Notes under the pieces: generated by a model
Seen by the model: the letters and a program-made list of their open reading frames with translations, nothing else
What the model was told of the DNA's origin: nothing
The model's database searches: none
NCBI RefSeq assembly: GCF_963678635.1
Contig: NC_087063.1
Coordinates: forward strand, 47,610,684 to 47,674,683
DNA length: 64,000 nt
Reading direction: 5' to 3'
Source: Symsagittifera roscoffensis
Lineage: Eukaryota > Xenacoelomorpha > Acoela > Convolutidae
Translations under genes and position numbers: made by a program
Shown: positions 51,761-63,557 of the stretch, one piece after another
Layout of the letters: each line of letters begins with the position of its first letter
Numbering within the stretch: the first letter of the stretch is position 1

Positions 51761-52615
51761 GAGCTACCAAACAAAGCGAATGGCTAGAGTTGGCAGAGAA
51801 AAGTTACAGTATAGCTGTTGGTTTGCAACTAACTTTTTGCATCCTATGTTAAACGGTCAAAAATATGGTTTGCAGCTATTGTTTTGCATCATGCAATGCA
51901 TGACGTAATTTACAATGGTCAGAAAAGAAGAAAATTGTAAATTTGGAAGTCGGTTGTTGAAATTTGCGCCGGCGTCTGAAATGATTGTATTTCCTATATC
52001 GGTGGGAAAAAAAAACAAAAAAATTGTGTAACAGTTTGAGAAGTTCACAGATGTCAAACTTGTGAATTTTAAGAAAGTGCACTCTCGTCTCGGATATTTA
52101 TCTTAAAAACTCGAAAAAAAATACTGGAAGAACTTGTCAAGTCCGCCCTCTTCGGCTGGAATAAAGAAAGTTTTCTATTCGAGAAGTTCGCAAATTTGTT
52201 TCACTAACTAATTTTTGCAAGAAAAATCACAGCCTTGCTTTCTGTTTGCCGTTTTTCAATTCAGATCCAGATTTCCGGAAAAAAATTATGGAAACTGTTT
52301 GAGAACTTGTTTTTTGTACGCGGGTCCTCAACTTTGATCAGATTAGTAATTTAAGAAAAAGTGAAAGCCTTTTTTTGTTCTTTTTTTTCTATACCGCAAT
52401 GTGGTGTTGTTCCATTTCCATTAACGTATCTTTTTGAGGTTTGGAGTGAAGAGAAACTCGGGGCTGTTTTGCAGTGGTTAGAGTCCCAAAAAAGAATGCT
52501 GGTGCAATAAAAGACATAAACAAAATTTATATGAAATATACCAAATCAGAAACTTCACAAATCTGCAATCAATAGGTCTGAATAAGTTTCGAATCATGAT
52601 TTTTGTTATACTTAC

Positions 52616-52768
52616 TACCAATGATGTTAAGCAGTAGCACATAGCTCAAACTGCTCCACCTTCTGTGTATGAGCACCTCGACACTTGCAAGCAGTGACAT
52701 CCCACAGAAAGCCATTGTTGCCAGCAGACAATGTCTAACTACAGTAACTGTTACAAAGGGCAAAGGGC
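52616..52768 (-). CDS. Four-pass membrane protein, middle exon
   Basis: Minus-strand acceptor CCATTTCCAG before 52768 and donor GTAAGTAT after 52616 (GTAGTA three bases earlier is an alternative in the same phase). Encodes FVTVTVVRHCLLATMAFCGM and on to VEVLI (second helix), a short basic loop HRRWSS, and the start of the third helix (LSYVLLLNIIG). Phase 1 on both sides, agreeing with exons at 57175 and 48532. Confidence 0.7.
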
Positions 52769-55150
52769 CTGGAAATGGAACATCTATGCATTATAGAAGT
52801 CTCTGTTTTTGTGCAACAGTTTACCACGCTAATTCTAATTAAATTACTGAAGGTTTTGGATTAGTTTTGAAAAGCACCGCCGTTATTAAAGTTCAGCGCC
52901 CGCTCACAAATTGATGTGAGCATGATATTTCAAACAATGATTACGATTACATGGACAGATTTTTATCTTTCAACAGGAAATTTGTTAAAGCTTAATACGA
53001 GATAAACACCAAACAAAAGACTACATATAAAACAGTTTTTAGTTTCTATCAACTTTTAAAGCTTTACTGATTGTCCGGAGATTTTGAAGAAAGCCAAAGA
53101 ACTAGCCTTCGGAACCGCAATATATTAGAAACAATCTTTCAAACTATATTCGGTTCATGCATTTCTGCACCACTATCGTTCTTTTGCTGTTTTCTACTTT
53201 CTTCCCACCTCTACTAAAAACATAGCCCAAAGACAGTTAGAAAAGTGGCAATGAAAATTAGATCATGAAAAAAAAAAACATTTGAAAACTTTTCCAATTT
53301 CGAATTTTGGAGAAAAAAAACAACAGATGAAAGCTCTCTTTGGATTCAAAAAATTCTTATTATCGACATTTTCATCATAAAAAATGTCAAGTCTTAGAGT
53401 AATTCAATTTTAGTAGCAATCTATCTAGAAATTTTAACATTAAATCAATTTTTGGTCAAACTTATTCACGTTTCGAACTTGAAAAAAGAAACTGCTCGTG
53501 TCAGAATGAACCCTGAATTTTTGGACTGCTATTTAGTTTGTGTGAAGATGTGTTCAAAAATTTCAATTGGCAAAAAAAACTTAGCAAAAAAATATAACAA
53601 CTAAAATATCTGTTCTTATTTGACAACGAAATAGAAAGAGTCAATGAACGCAAAGAAACGGAAATAAATACTGGCTTGTTTTTTTTTCAAAAAAAGGTTC
53701 AACTTTCAAATTAAAAAAAAACATATGGTTTTGAAGCGATCTTTGAATTTCAAGAACAATTTATGACAGAAATTTTTCGATAAAAGTAACTCATCTTGAG
53801 AAAACTAGATCAGTATCGAAAGTTGTTATTCCGCTAGGAAATCTAAAACGAAACCGCATATAGAAAACATTTGTTTTTTTTGTGACTTTTCTGCTTTTGA
53901 TATTAGAGAGCACAGTTTACCTACTCTTTAGTGTACTTCAATTAATCTTAAAAAGTGCATTTATAAATGCATTACTATTTATGAATGTAATTGTAGTTAT
54001 TACAGCATATTAAGACTTTTTTCTGAGAACATTTTTGAAAATCAACACGACCTATATTAGAAAATTTAACAGTTTTGTACACAAGCAAAGCTTGGGTGAC
54101 AGTACGAACTCTGTTATTTTCTAACCTAAGTCACAAATCGTGTTGAGACGCAAATATTGTTGTGACAAAAAGGGTTGAACTTGAATGTGTTCATTTTGAT
54201 CATTAACCGGCTATTAAGTACAGCCAATGCTAAGGATATTAACAACGACTATTATATCAACAATAGCACTTTAGCTTCAAGGTACCATAGATCTGTAGTG
54301 CAGAGGTAGGGAAGAAGACCCGCAGCAAAAAAAAAGGAGTAGAACCTGGGTAAGGTCGGATGTTTTTAATGAACTTTTTCGCATACTAGTTAAAATGCGT
54401 CAGCTCTATAAATTGAGGCATGTTAGTTAGTAAATTTTTTTAATAGACTGATACTGCTAATACGTCATAATTGGCTTGCGTCACTTACCAAATACATAGA
54501 TTCATAATTGGGGCACGTCACTTAAGAAATTTTGTAGACTCAAAGTTTTATTCATTCAGTTTTTCCCAGTAGCGTTATCGGTCATATTTCGCTCGTGTAT
54601 GTGAAGTTCAATTTCGCCTCTGCTTGATTTTTAAATCTGTGTGACTAAAAAAATTGAATCGTTCTGTGACTTATTCGCATTTCTGTGAGGCTAAAGCAGA
54701 GCACTAAAAAACACCCGGAGCACAAATATTTTGTCAGTTTTTGCGACAGTGGGATCAACAAATGTCAAACTTGCAAAAATAAAACTTGAGAATGACCAAT
54801 TTTTAAGATTTTTGACTGAATGAAAAGCAGTCTAAACCAGCAATAAAGTACTGCATTCTTTATCATTTAAAAACATAGAACACATATTTCTCCATCATTT
54901 ATTTAGTGCTATAGATTTTTGGGGAACTATAAATTTCTGTTTCACTAAAAAAAAATTTTTTTAAATCTATATCTACACTACATTTAAATGCGTGTGACAA
55001 GTATCTTACCATTATTAAGTCTGTTTTGCAACAGTTAAGGGCATAACGTATCTATGCGTGGTTCAGCTATATCGAATATTGCCATGCTCAATTTATTTTT
55101 TTTTGATTTTCCAGTTTGAATCTAGTGTTTTCCATCGAGTTGAAATTTAG
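52769..55150. repeat. Intron of the membrane-protein gene: dispersed repeats only
   Basis: No coding sequence. 53630-53960 is a diverged copy of the end of the 2.15-kb repeat (AAAGAGTCAATGAACGCAAA, then GGAAATCTAAAACG and TTTTTTGTGACTTTT blocks). 54085-54180 belongs to the family at 10540 and 31450. 54450-54540 has two tandem CATAATTGG.....CGTCACTTA units about 53 bp apart. The rest is AT-rich with no recognised feature. Confidence 0.5.
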
Positions 55151-55159
55151 CAACAAAAT

Positions 55160-56560
55160 CGCGGGATGCTGTCAGAGTTCCCCCGGGGTTGCGAATTTGC
55201 TCTCGACTTATGAACGCCCAAATCTTTTTTAGTGTACGAGATACGGCAATTTTTGTTGTTGTTTTTTCAAAATTTTTCGGAAAACTCAATTTAAAAAACT
55301 TGAAATTCCCAACCCTGTGTTTGGGTGCAATCAGTGTACTCTCAAGGATTGCGAATCTTGCCCTCCGAATACGATTGCTGAATATCTTGAAGTTTTTGAG
55401 ATACGACGTGTATTATGTTTTCTTTTTAATTTTTCTGAAAACTTAAAATATAAAAAATCCAAAGATCAGAAGTTTCGAGATCAAAATCTTGCGTCCAAAT
55501 GCGACTGCTAAAACGCCCAAAAACATTACAAAAGCTAACATTTTTTTCAAATTATGAAACTCTCAAAAATCTTTTTGAGGGCTGTCACGATACTATCGGG
55601 GGTTGCGAATCTCATATCCAATAATGACTGTGCAAATCTTTGTAGTTTACGAGATATTACGTTTTTGTGAAATTAAAAAAAATTTCTGATAAGCTAAGTT
55701 CAACTTTTTTCAGATAATGACATTTCCAACCTTTATGTTAGAAGTTGTCAGAGAACTCTTGGGGGTTGCGAATCTCGCCTCCAAATATGACTACCTAAAT
55801 CTGTTTTTTTTCGAGATATGACGTTTTTTGTGATTGCTCTAAAAAAGTTTCAGCAAAATTATAATTAATTTTTTCTTCTTCAAATTTTAATTAAAATTTC
55901 AAGCCCTCTTCCTTTTAATGGAGGGCTGTTTGAGTTTTTTAGTGGTTGCGAGTCTTGCCTCTAAATGTAACTGCTCATTTTTTTTAATTTTCGAGATCGA
56001 GACTTTTTTGGCAAGTTTTTAATAAACATTTTCAGAAAATTTAATTTTAGTTTTTATTTTCAAGTTTCGAAATTCCCAACCTTTTAGTTAGGTGCTGTCA
56101 GATCACCCAAGGGGTTTGCAAATCTCGCCTCTATATATGACTGCTCAAGTCTTTGTAATTTCCGAGATGTGACGTTTTCATTTTTTTTTTTCGAAACTCA
56201 AATTAAAAAATTTTCTCAAAATTTGGAATTCCTGGCCCTGTAGTTGGGTGCTGTGAGAGTAATCTCACTAGTCGCATATTTTGCGCTCAACTGCGACTGC
56301 TCAATTCCTTTTGTTTCCAAGACCTGACGCAACGTATGTCATTTTAAAGTTTTTCAACAAACTTAGATATAAAAGCTTTAATAAAACTTAAAGATATATA
56401 CAAAATTTAATGGTTTTTAAAATTTGAATTAAAACTACTCATAGAAAAAATCTTGGCAAAATTTGAAACTACAAACCTGTTATTGGGTGCTGTCAAAGTA
56501 CACTCAAAGGTTGCAGATTTTTTTTTCAAATTAGGCGGTTTTTTTATGAGTTCTCAAAAA
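55160..56560. repeat. Diverged satellite, about eight units of 150-250 bp
   Basis: A block like GGTTGCGAATCTYGCCTCCAAATAYGACTGCT, followed by an ATTTTCGAGATRYGACG block and a T-rich stretch ending in TTGAAATTCCCAACC, recurs near 55184, 55351, 55604, 55763, 55946, 56121, 56271 and 56508. Identity between units is low, so it is an old array. Open frames here are accidental. Confidence 0.75.
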
Positions 56561-56759
56561 TTCGAAGCACCTGAGGTGCGTTACACGCTAGTCCAATTCA
56601 AATCAGAAGAACAATTCAAATCCGTTATTTTTTTTGCCATATTGAAAATCTTGAGTGCTCGTATAATTCAATCAATCAGTATATCATGGTCAGCGAACGC
56701 CTTCTTTTTGTTCTAGTCATAATTTATAACCATTTTTTATCCATCAGATTTTTGAAAGA

Positions 56760-57115
56760 AACTGGCAGTAAAGATTCTAAACATAGCCAATCGAGTATTG
56801 GAAAAAAGTAATGAACGCTTTTGTTAAAATTGACCCAATTTGAGAAATCTGGATCAATAAATAAAACTTTTATTTCGCTGGGAAACCTGAAAGTTAAGTT
56901 CATTTTCGAAATTAGAAGTCAATCACGTTTTTCGTGACCTATACATTTTTGCCATTTGATAGTGGAGTTTGCCTTCCTTTTAACAATAGAATTGCACTGA
57001 ACTTAAAAAAAAATCACAAGTCAAACCGAGAAAAATCAAAAATGAGCGTGAACAATTTTTAAGACTTTTCCTGAAAAAAAAAACAAAAAAAATCAGCAAG
57101 ACCTTCGTTCATTAC
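56760..57115. repeat. Diverged copy of the 2.15-kb repeat end
   Basis: Shares AAATCTGGATCAATAAATAA, TTTCGCTGGGAAACCTGAAA, GTGGAGTTTGCCTTCCTTTT and AATGAGCGTGAACAATTTTT with 44950-45200 and 47290-47530. A frame open in those copies is closed here, which argues against a coding role. Confidence 0.8.
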
Positions 57116-57174
57116 TCTTAATCAGTAATATGAAAAATAGTTCACAAGTAAATTAGTTGTTGAATAATGCGTAC

Positions 57175-57571
57175 CTTTACTTTCTTGTTCAGTAGCAATT
57201 AAAATAAGGTCTGTCGAATCGTCTTTTGTTGCGCATAATTTTAATGATATAAGCAAATGAACAGTTGTCATGATACAGAACACAGTCATTAGCAAACTCG
57301 GAACAATCGGTGTTTTACCAGGGTTTTTACGAGTCGTGAGATCCGAGTATGACATGTACTCAGACTCCGAATACTCCGCTTCGTCGGTTGCCATGCCACG
57401 CCTATTTCGCTTCTTTTTCCGTCTCCTTCGTCTCTTTGGACGAGAACATTCTGGTTCCGAGCTCGAAGTACATCCACACACCTTTCGCTGCCAATGGAAG
57501 CACATGAAGCAATCAAACCACGATGGTCGAATTTGAGACGCGAAGAGGCGGATGTTTAAGCCGTCTCGTAA
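57175..57571 (-). CDS. Four-pass membrane protein, upstream exon
   Basis: Minus-strand acceptor TTGATTGCAG before 57571 and donor GTACGC after 57175. It encodes a Cys/Trp-rich start (SWFDCFMCFHWQRKVCGC), a very basic run (RPKRRRRRKKKRNRR), an acidic Tyr/Ser stretch (AEYSESEYMSYSD) and the first membrane helix (IVPSLLMTVFCIMTTVHLLI). The basic run before a first helix would favour a cytosolic N-terminus. Joined to 52768-52616 and 48532-48273 (phase 1 at both joints) it gives about 270 residues with four helices. The true start must be further upstream and was not found. The layout is claudin/tetraspan-like, but the W-LW-C-C loop of claudins is missing and I cannot assign a family. Confidence 0.68.
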
Positions 57572-58440
57572 CTGCAATCAATTGTAATCACTGGGTTGGT
57601 TCAACAAGGCCGGTTTTACCCCATTTTGTATATAAAATTTTTTTATAAAATGACTCAGATGTTTCTCAAAAACTTTCAAAAAAAGTAGAGCCTGAAACTT
57701 ATACTGGAGAAAAAAGAAACTACAACAAGCTCAAAATAAACTGGTAACTAACGTGTTAGTTTTTCCTTGAAATATTGGCTTACTTATTTATTTTCTGAGA
57801 AAATCACAAAAAAATGCGACAGTTTTTGAAATCGAGCAAGAACATACACTTGTGGCCAAACTTAAATGCAAATTCACGCTTTTGCGGTGTAAAATTCTTA
57901 ATTTTAAAGATAATTTTGAACACTAATTTGATACAATTTTACCAAAAATTTGCATCGACTGACAGCAAACAGTTTAAGCTATCCTCTCCGAAAGTCTCAA
58001 TTTTGATTTGAAGCACTGACTTATTTAATCTGGGTCTATGAAATTTTTAGACTCAGATTAAATAAGTCAATTTTTCACCATTTGTAAGAAAATTTGTTTT
58101 TACGGGATTGAATTTTTTTTTGTATAAGCAGAGTGGAAGAAATTCGATGCGACAAATTTTAAACGAACAACTTCCATTGTTCAGTGTGCCGACTTTCCTC
58201 AAATCAGTTGTTTCCCATAATTTCACAGCGATCAGTCAATGTATAAACTGAGGCAAAAATTTAATTAAAGGTTGTCCAAACTTGTGATTAAAATTAAGTG
58301 TTTTAGAGATTGAGCACCCGAACGTGCGTTCATTTTTGTCAACTAGCACCATTCATGTTTGAACTCATTTTCAATTTCAGCAAAGCTGTAACATTCATCA
58401 AGGGCGAGTGATAAGAGCTATGAAGGTATCAATGTTTGCT
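57572..58440. other. No gene seen; contains a 53-nt hairpin
   Basis: AT-rich. The only structure seen is the inverted repeat 58017-58037 / 58049-58069 (TGACTTATTTAATCTG...CAGATTAAATAAGTCA, one mismatch, 11-nt loop). Confidence 0.55.
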
Positions 58441-58507
58441 TTCAAAGACGTACGAATCCATTCCGGGTCTGAAAATATCAGAGTGCCTCGTCCGCACTAA
58501 GTTTTAC
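58440..58507. mobile_element. Solo right end of a Tc1/mariner-like element
   Basis: GGTCTGAAAATATCAGAGTG and CCGCACTAAGTTTTAC match the right end of the larger element (60208-60257) in the same orientation. Its left part is missing. Together with the left end at 58648 it forms an apparent 17-bp perfect inverted repeat (58491-58507 / 58648-58664). Confidence 0.6.
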
Positions 58508-58647
58508 TTCGGAAAAAATTCTTGATCAATCGTTAAGAAGAGTTGCAAAGTTGTTCATGCGATATGAAACATTATCAGCGAGAAAATTGAGCAACCAGTA
58601 TGAAAATTTTACTCAAAGTGGTTGGTTCTTATATTTTCACGTTTTAT

Positions 58648-60257
58648 GTAAAACTTAGTGCGGATAAGCAAATCCGGCATTTGCAGATTCGGATTTAACT
58701 GGCAAGTCCTTGAAACCAAACGTTGATATTTTCTTAGAAGGTAGCTCAGATCTTTTGCTCTTGCTCTGTGTAAAATGTTTGATAAAATTGAGATAATTTT
58801 TTTCCAAAATGGATATCGGATACCGGCAGTCTAGAAAGAGAATCAATTTTCAAGTTTTTTGCTTTTTTGCTCATAACGTTTTGTTTTCACATTTGATTGC
58901 ATTACTTTTTCTCCAGTATAGATGATAGAAAGTTACCACTCTTAATCAACTACGAGTGTTATCCTAATTTTTTAACAACATTGACTCTGGAAACTTTCTA
59001 AATATGTTGATGCATGAGTGGATTGTCTAAAAAACTCTCAGCCGCCAAAGAGCAGTTTTTAATTCCTGTGAGCATTTTCAACTTCTAACTTTCTCATCTC
59101 TTTTTTTTCTCCTAGAACAAATTGCATGTTCTAGAGAATCCATAGTACAATACAGCTTAGTTTGCTACACTAAAGGACCAAAATAAGCGTAAGCTAGATT
59201 TTTTTTTCAAATTTCAGTCGTAGAACGGTCATGTGTTGCATGTATTTTGAACAGGAAATGCTTTTGTTTGTTCAGTTTCTTGAACAATTTACATTGAAAA
59301 TGGTTCGTTAAAATTTGGCTGAAAGAAAACAAATGGTTGAAGCGATTAAATTTGGGGTATGTTTTAAACATGTTTCGCGAGCTTTTTTATGCAAAAAAAA
59401 CGAACAGTTTAAACAATATGTCAAAAATTTCTTCTAACTAGCACTGTTGCCGAACGAACAGGAACGGGGCGTCTTGAAAAATCACCGATCGCAAAAAAAG
59501 ACGAATTAATTGAAACTTAATAGCGAAATCATTTTTTACAGCAGTCGAAAAAGGAATTTATGGGGATATTAGCCAAAAAACAAATGCCTGATTATTACAA
59601 AAATATGGTTTCCGATGATGTAGACCACAATAAAATCGAATAGAGTTCAAAAAAAGTACGGAAGACTTCAACCAACAAAACTTCGCGCTGGAAAAACCAA
59701 TGGAAAGAAGTTCATCATACAAGAATACCATTGATGGTCGTACAAAAATTTATCGATTACTAAAAACCCGACACCAAAAATGCATGCAATGCAATTTTAT
59801 TGCTGGATAAAACAGAAAATTTGGCCTTTTGATAATTTGCGAGCCAATTTAGTTTCCGTTGATACTGATATATGCGATAGTACCCTGAAAATTATATTTT
59901 TCAACAAGAAAATGCAACTCCACATACTGCTCGACCAAATGAAAAATTTTTGCAAAAAAAAGAGGTAAAACTTTTCCACGGTCTCCTGCTTCACAGGATT
60001 TCTCGCCTTTTGAGCATATTTGGGCCCAGATGAAAAGAAAACTCCGAAAATTTCTATCACTTCCGAAAATTTTTGACGAACTAAAATCAGCACTTCATCT
60101 TTTGGACAACATTTCTTTTGACATTCAGAAAAATTCTTACATTGACCAAGAGCAAAAGATCGAAGGTACCCTCTTTGAAACAAACAAATTTTTCAAAGAA
60201 TTAGCAGTGCTTTCTGGGTCTGAAAAGGCCAGTTTCCACCATCAGCACTAAGTTTTT
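58648..60257 (+). mobile_element. Tc1/mariner-like transposon, dead copy
   Basis: About 1.6 kb, the normal size for the superfamily. Left end AAAACTTAGTGCGGA (58650) and right end CAGCACTAAGTTTT (60243) are inverted copies. Inside, the plus strand encodes a broken transposase: a helix-turn-helix-like AERKQMVEAIKFG (59320); a VAERTGTGRLEKSPIAKK linker (59450); and the catalytic region ENATPHTARP (59910; the usual first residue here is Asp, so a catalytic change), then, in another frame, SPFEHIWAQMKRKL (60005), which keeps the catalytic Glu. Several stops and frameshifts interrupt it. Confidence 0.8.
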
Positions 60258-60733
60258 CAAAACGCATGAATTGTAGGAAACAGCTGATTTTAGTAAAATT
60301 GTCACCTTGAACAATTCAATTTTGTCACTCAGAATATTTCACGTTGCATGAACAATATTTTTCTCCGTTTATTCGAGAAAGAGTTGGTTAGTTCATAGAG
60401 GGTAGTTTTGCTTATTTTTTCTTGTTCAATGTAAAATTTGATTGATTTTGGAAGAAATTTTGTCCAAAATGGACATTGAAAGCAGGCATTTTAGGGAGAA
60501 AAACTTGAATTTGAGGTTAATTGTGTCAACTAGTCTAAGTGATGACATCGATTTGCATGGATTTTTAAATAATTGCTTGAAAGAGGTATCAGTCATAACT
60601 CAATGCTCAAAATGTATGTTGTCTCTTTTTTTTCCTCATCTACTACTATCATCAAAATGATGGTAAAATCGGTGATACAAGAAAGTTAGATATGGATACC
60701 AAATACATTTCTTATCGCACAACTAGTTAGTTT

Positions 60734-61565
60734 CCCGTACTGAGCGCCCATGGATCATAATCGATTATATTGTCATAATATGGTTATTATTTATATATTT
60801 ACAAAAAAAAATTGATTATAATCCATTAAAAATATATCATAATCATAATTTTTTATGTCAATATAATCCAATATAATCAATAATGATCCAATAAAAATGG
60901 ATTATAATCTTCATATTTTTTATGCCAATATATTCCATTATAATCAAAGTTATCTTATGTCCTGTTTACTGCAGTTTTTGCGAACCTTTCATAAAATGTC
61001 AATTTCTTATTAGAATTTATATATTTTTTGTTATGTATAGTCTGATTGAACCCCCCCCCGTTTACTTTATACCCCCCCCACTTAGTTTACTTTACCCTCC
61101 TATCCCCAAGCTGTTTACTTTACCCCCCCCCCCCCCCCCCCACACCCACCCTCTGCCAGTTTACCACCTTTTCTGCCATTTGCCCCCCTTATAGTTGAAT
61201 ATTGGTTTATTTTGGGGAGGGGGTTAATGATTGACACCCCCCAGTTTACCACCCCCCTTTAGTTGGTGGGAAGTAGAAAAAAACTTGAGAGCGTGACGTT
61301 GGGAAATGGCATTCAGTAAAAGGCATAGCATACATTTTGCGAATTTCCTGCTAAATTTGCAAAATTTTTGCAAAAATAATCAAACTTAGTCCTGAAAAAT
61401 GGAATATAATTGATTGTAATAGATTTTTTTAAAACAAAATTGATTATAATGGCATTATAATCAATTTCGTGGTCTGAATTTTACATCTTTAATGGAGAAT
61501 AATGTATTATTTTTGTCTCTGGAAACCATTATAATCGATTAGAATCCATGGGCGTTCGGTGCGGG
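60734..61565. mobile_element. Non-autonomous inverted-repeat element with C-rich core
   Basis: Ends CCCGTACTGAGCGCCCATGG (60734) and, inverted, CCATGGGCGTTCGGTGCGGG (61546-61565); the inverted match continues through an AATCGATTATA block for about 37 bp. The interior has AT-rich arms made of repeated ATTATAATC-type words and a central C-rich block (61040-61260) with runs of up to about 18 Cs. No transposase. The Pro-rich frame across the C block is not a protein. Confidence 0.75.
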
Positions 61566-61767
61566 TGCAACACTGACTTACATTATCCGGACAAAACGCA
61601 TGAAATCTGAAAACAAGAACGCGTTTTTCTGAACTGTAGAGAATTTATGTGGAAAATGATGTAGACAAAGTTTGCTTTGACTTTTAGCAGAATTATTATG
61701 GTTAGACTTGTTTTGAAAAATTTGGGTCAAAAATTATACACCACAAGCGGATCAGTTATTACTTTTT

Positions 61768-61980
61768 TGGCTCTTTTCCAGTCCCCCCTTTTCATGTTCA
61801 AATTTGAAAACCTTAATTAACGTTGTCATAATGCAATGAAATTTGGCGTGACGAACAAATCCACAACTGTGAACAGATTTGTTCTTCATACTTCACATTG
61901 TTACATCACGCATTAAGCCATAATAACACAAAACAAACATAAAACTCGGAATTTTAAAAGGGGGAACTGGAAAAGAGGCA
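61768..61980. mobile_element. 213-bp inverted-repeat (MITE-like) element
   Basis: Terminal repeats TGGCTCTTTTCCAGTCCCCC (61768) and, inverted, GGGGGAACTGGAAAAGAGGC (61960) pair over 25 bp with two mismatches. A second inner hairpin (ACAAATC...GATTTGT) lies in the middle. It is too short to code for a transposase. Confidence 0.7.
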
Positions 61981-62334
61981 CTTTTTTTAGTTAACTGACA
62001 ATGCGTTTAAAATACTGGGTCAACTACTAACTTTAAGTGGAGTATAGTCTTCAAACAGTTTGCGCTTTTTTTTCTAATAATAGGCGTTTTATAAAATAAA
62101 ATTAATGGTTTTTGTCAATCAAATAAAAGGAAGCTAATCTTAACAATGTTTTGGAAATTGTTCTTCTTACATTTTGTTGGGCTACGTAAAGTTTATGGCC
62201 AGAATTTTGCAAAACAATTTTACCGATATTAGCTTTGGTAAACGTCTAACCAAGTTTTGTCGGACCAACCGTACAATCCACACCTAAATGACCTACCGTA
62301 GAATGCCCTACCCAAGCATGTATTAAGTCTAAAA

Positions 62335-63557
62335 TCTAGTTCTGTAGAAAATATGCATTTCATGCAATCGAGCAAATAAAACTGATTCTTTTATTTTTGA
62401 TTGCGTAGACTAATGTTTTAATTCATTTTTTTTCAGTAAAACGGTTAACTTTGAACAACTCTAGGCTATTCTCTAAGTTAGTTCATGAAAAACCCATATT
62501 TTCTAACCCCCCCCCCCCCCAATCGATTGGGGGGATGGTTGGTCCGTTTTCTCTTCATCCTATTACAATTAAACTCAACCTAACTTGAGAACAAAACGTT
62601 TCAAAATTCAAGTTTCAGGCATTTAGTCCGGATAATTTAAGTCATCACTGAATGAGAAAACGAAATCTAACCTGTTCAAATTCTCAGCATTGATTTTTTT
62701 TCTTTGCTTCAGCTAAATTGAAACTTTTCAAGTTAGCCGCCATTTCTTTGGTCGTGACTTTTGAAGTAATTTTGCTATCAATGGTTAAACTTCAGTTTGA
62801 AACCAATGCAAGCGAACCAAAAAATGGTATCGAAAGAAAAACATGTAAAACTTAGTTAGAAGCAGGTATTATATAACTTCTATTAGAACTGCTTATTGTT
62901 TTCTTTTTCCTCACTGCGTGATGAAAATTGACGAGTATTTAAAATCTATTGCTCTAGAAAAAATGAATTTCATGCAACTGAGCAAACAAAAGTGATTCTT
63001 ATGTTTTTTATGCGGGATCGCAAATGTTTACTGTTTTTTTTTTGCTTACACTAATGTTTTTTCTTCAGTAAAATGGTTAATTTTGAACAACTTTTTATCA
63101 TTCTTAAAGTTAGTTCAGGAAAAAAAATATTTTTCCCTACGCCCTCTTCTAAATCGATTCGGGGGGGGGGGGGGGGGTTTGAATGTAATGTTGATCATTT
63201 TGTTTTTATCTTTTTTCAATTAACCCTGACTTAGTTTGAGAACAATGCATTTGAAGGTTCAATCTTGAGGCTTTTATTCCGGATGATTTAAGTTCGAACT
63301 CTCAGCATTGATATTTTTCTTTGCTTCAGCTAAATTGAAACTTTTGAAGTTAGCCGCCTTTTCTTTGGTCGTGACTTTTGAAGTAATTTTGCTATCAATG
63401 GTTAAACTTCAGTTTGAAGCCAATGCAAGCGAACCAAAAAACGGTATAGAAAGAAAAACATGTAAAATTTAGTTAGAAAGAGGTATTATATAACTTCTAT
63501 TAGAACTGCTTATTGTTTTCTTTTTCCTCACTGCGTGATGAAAATTGACGAGTATTT
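62335..63557. repeat. 610-bp tandem duplication, two copies
   Basis: 62335-62941 and 62942-63557 share the same order of blocks (TTCATGCAAYYGAGCAAA, AATGGTTAAACTTCAGTTTG, AACTGCTTATTGTTTTC, AAAATTGACGAGTATTT). The first has a run of 14 Cs, AATCGATT, then 6 Gs (62507-62534). The second has no C run but 17 Gs after AATCGATTC (63161-63177). No coding sequence. Confidence 0.88.

Larger units (their letters stand above)
48533..52615. other. Intron of the membrane-protein gene
   Basis: About 4.1 kb. It contains the Gypsy relic (49600-51760). 48600-49190 and 51800-52560 hold only short frames on either strand and nothing I recognise. Confidence 0.55.

Noticed and set aside
60922-61194. Pro-rich ORF
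   Set aside because: It translates C homopolymers inside an inverted-repeat element; no protein features.
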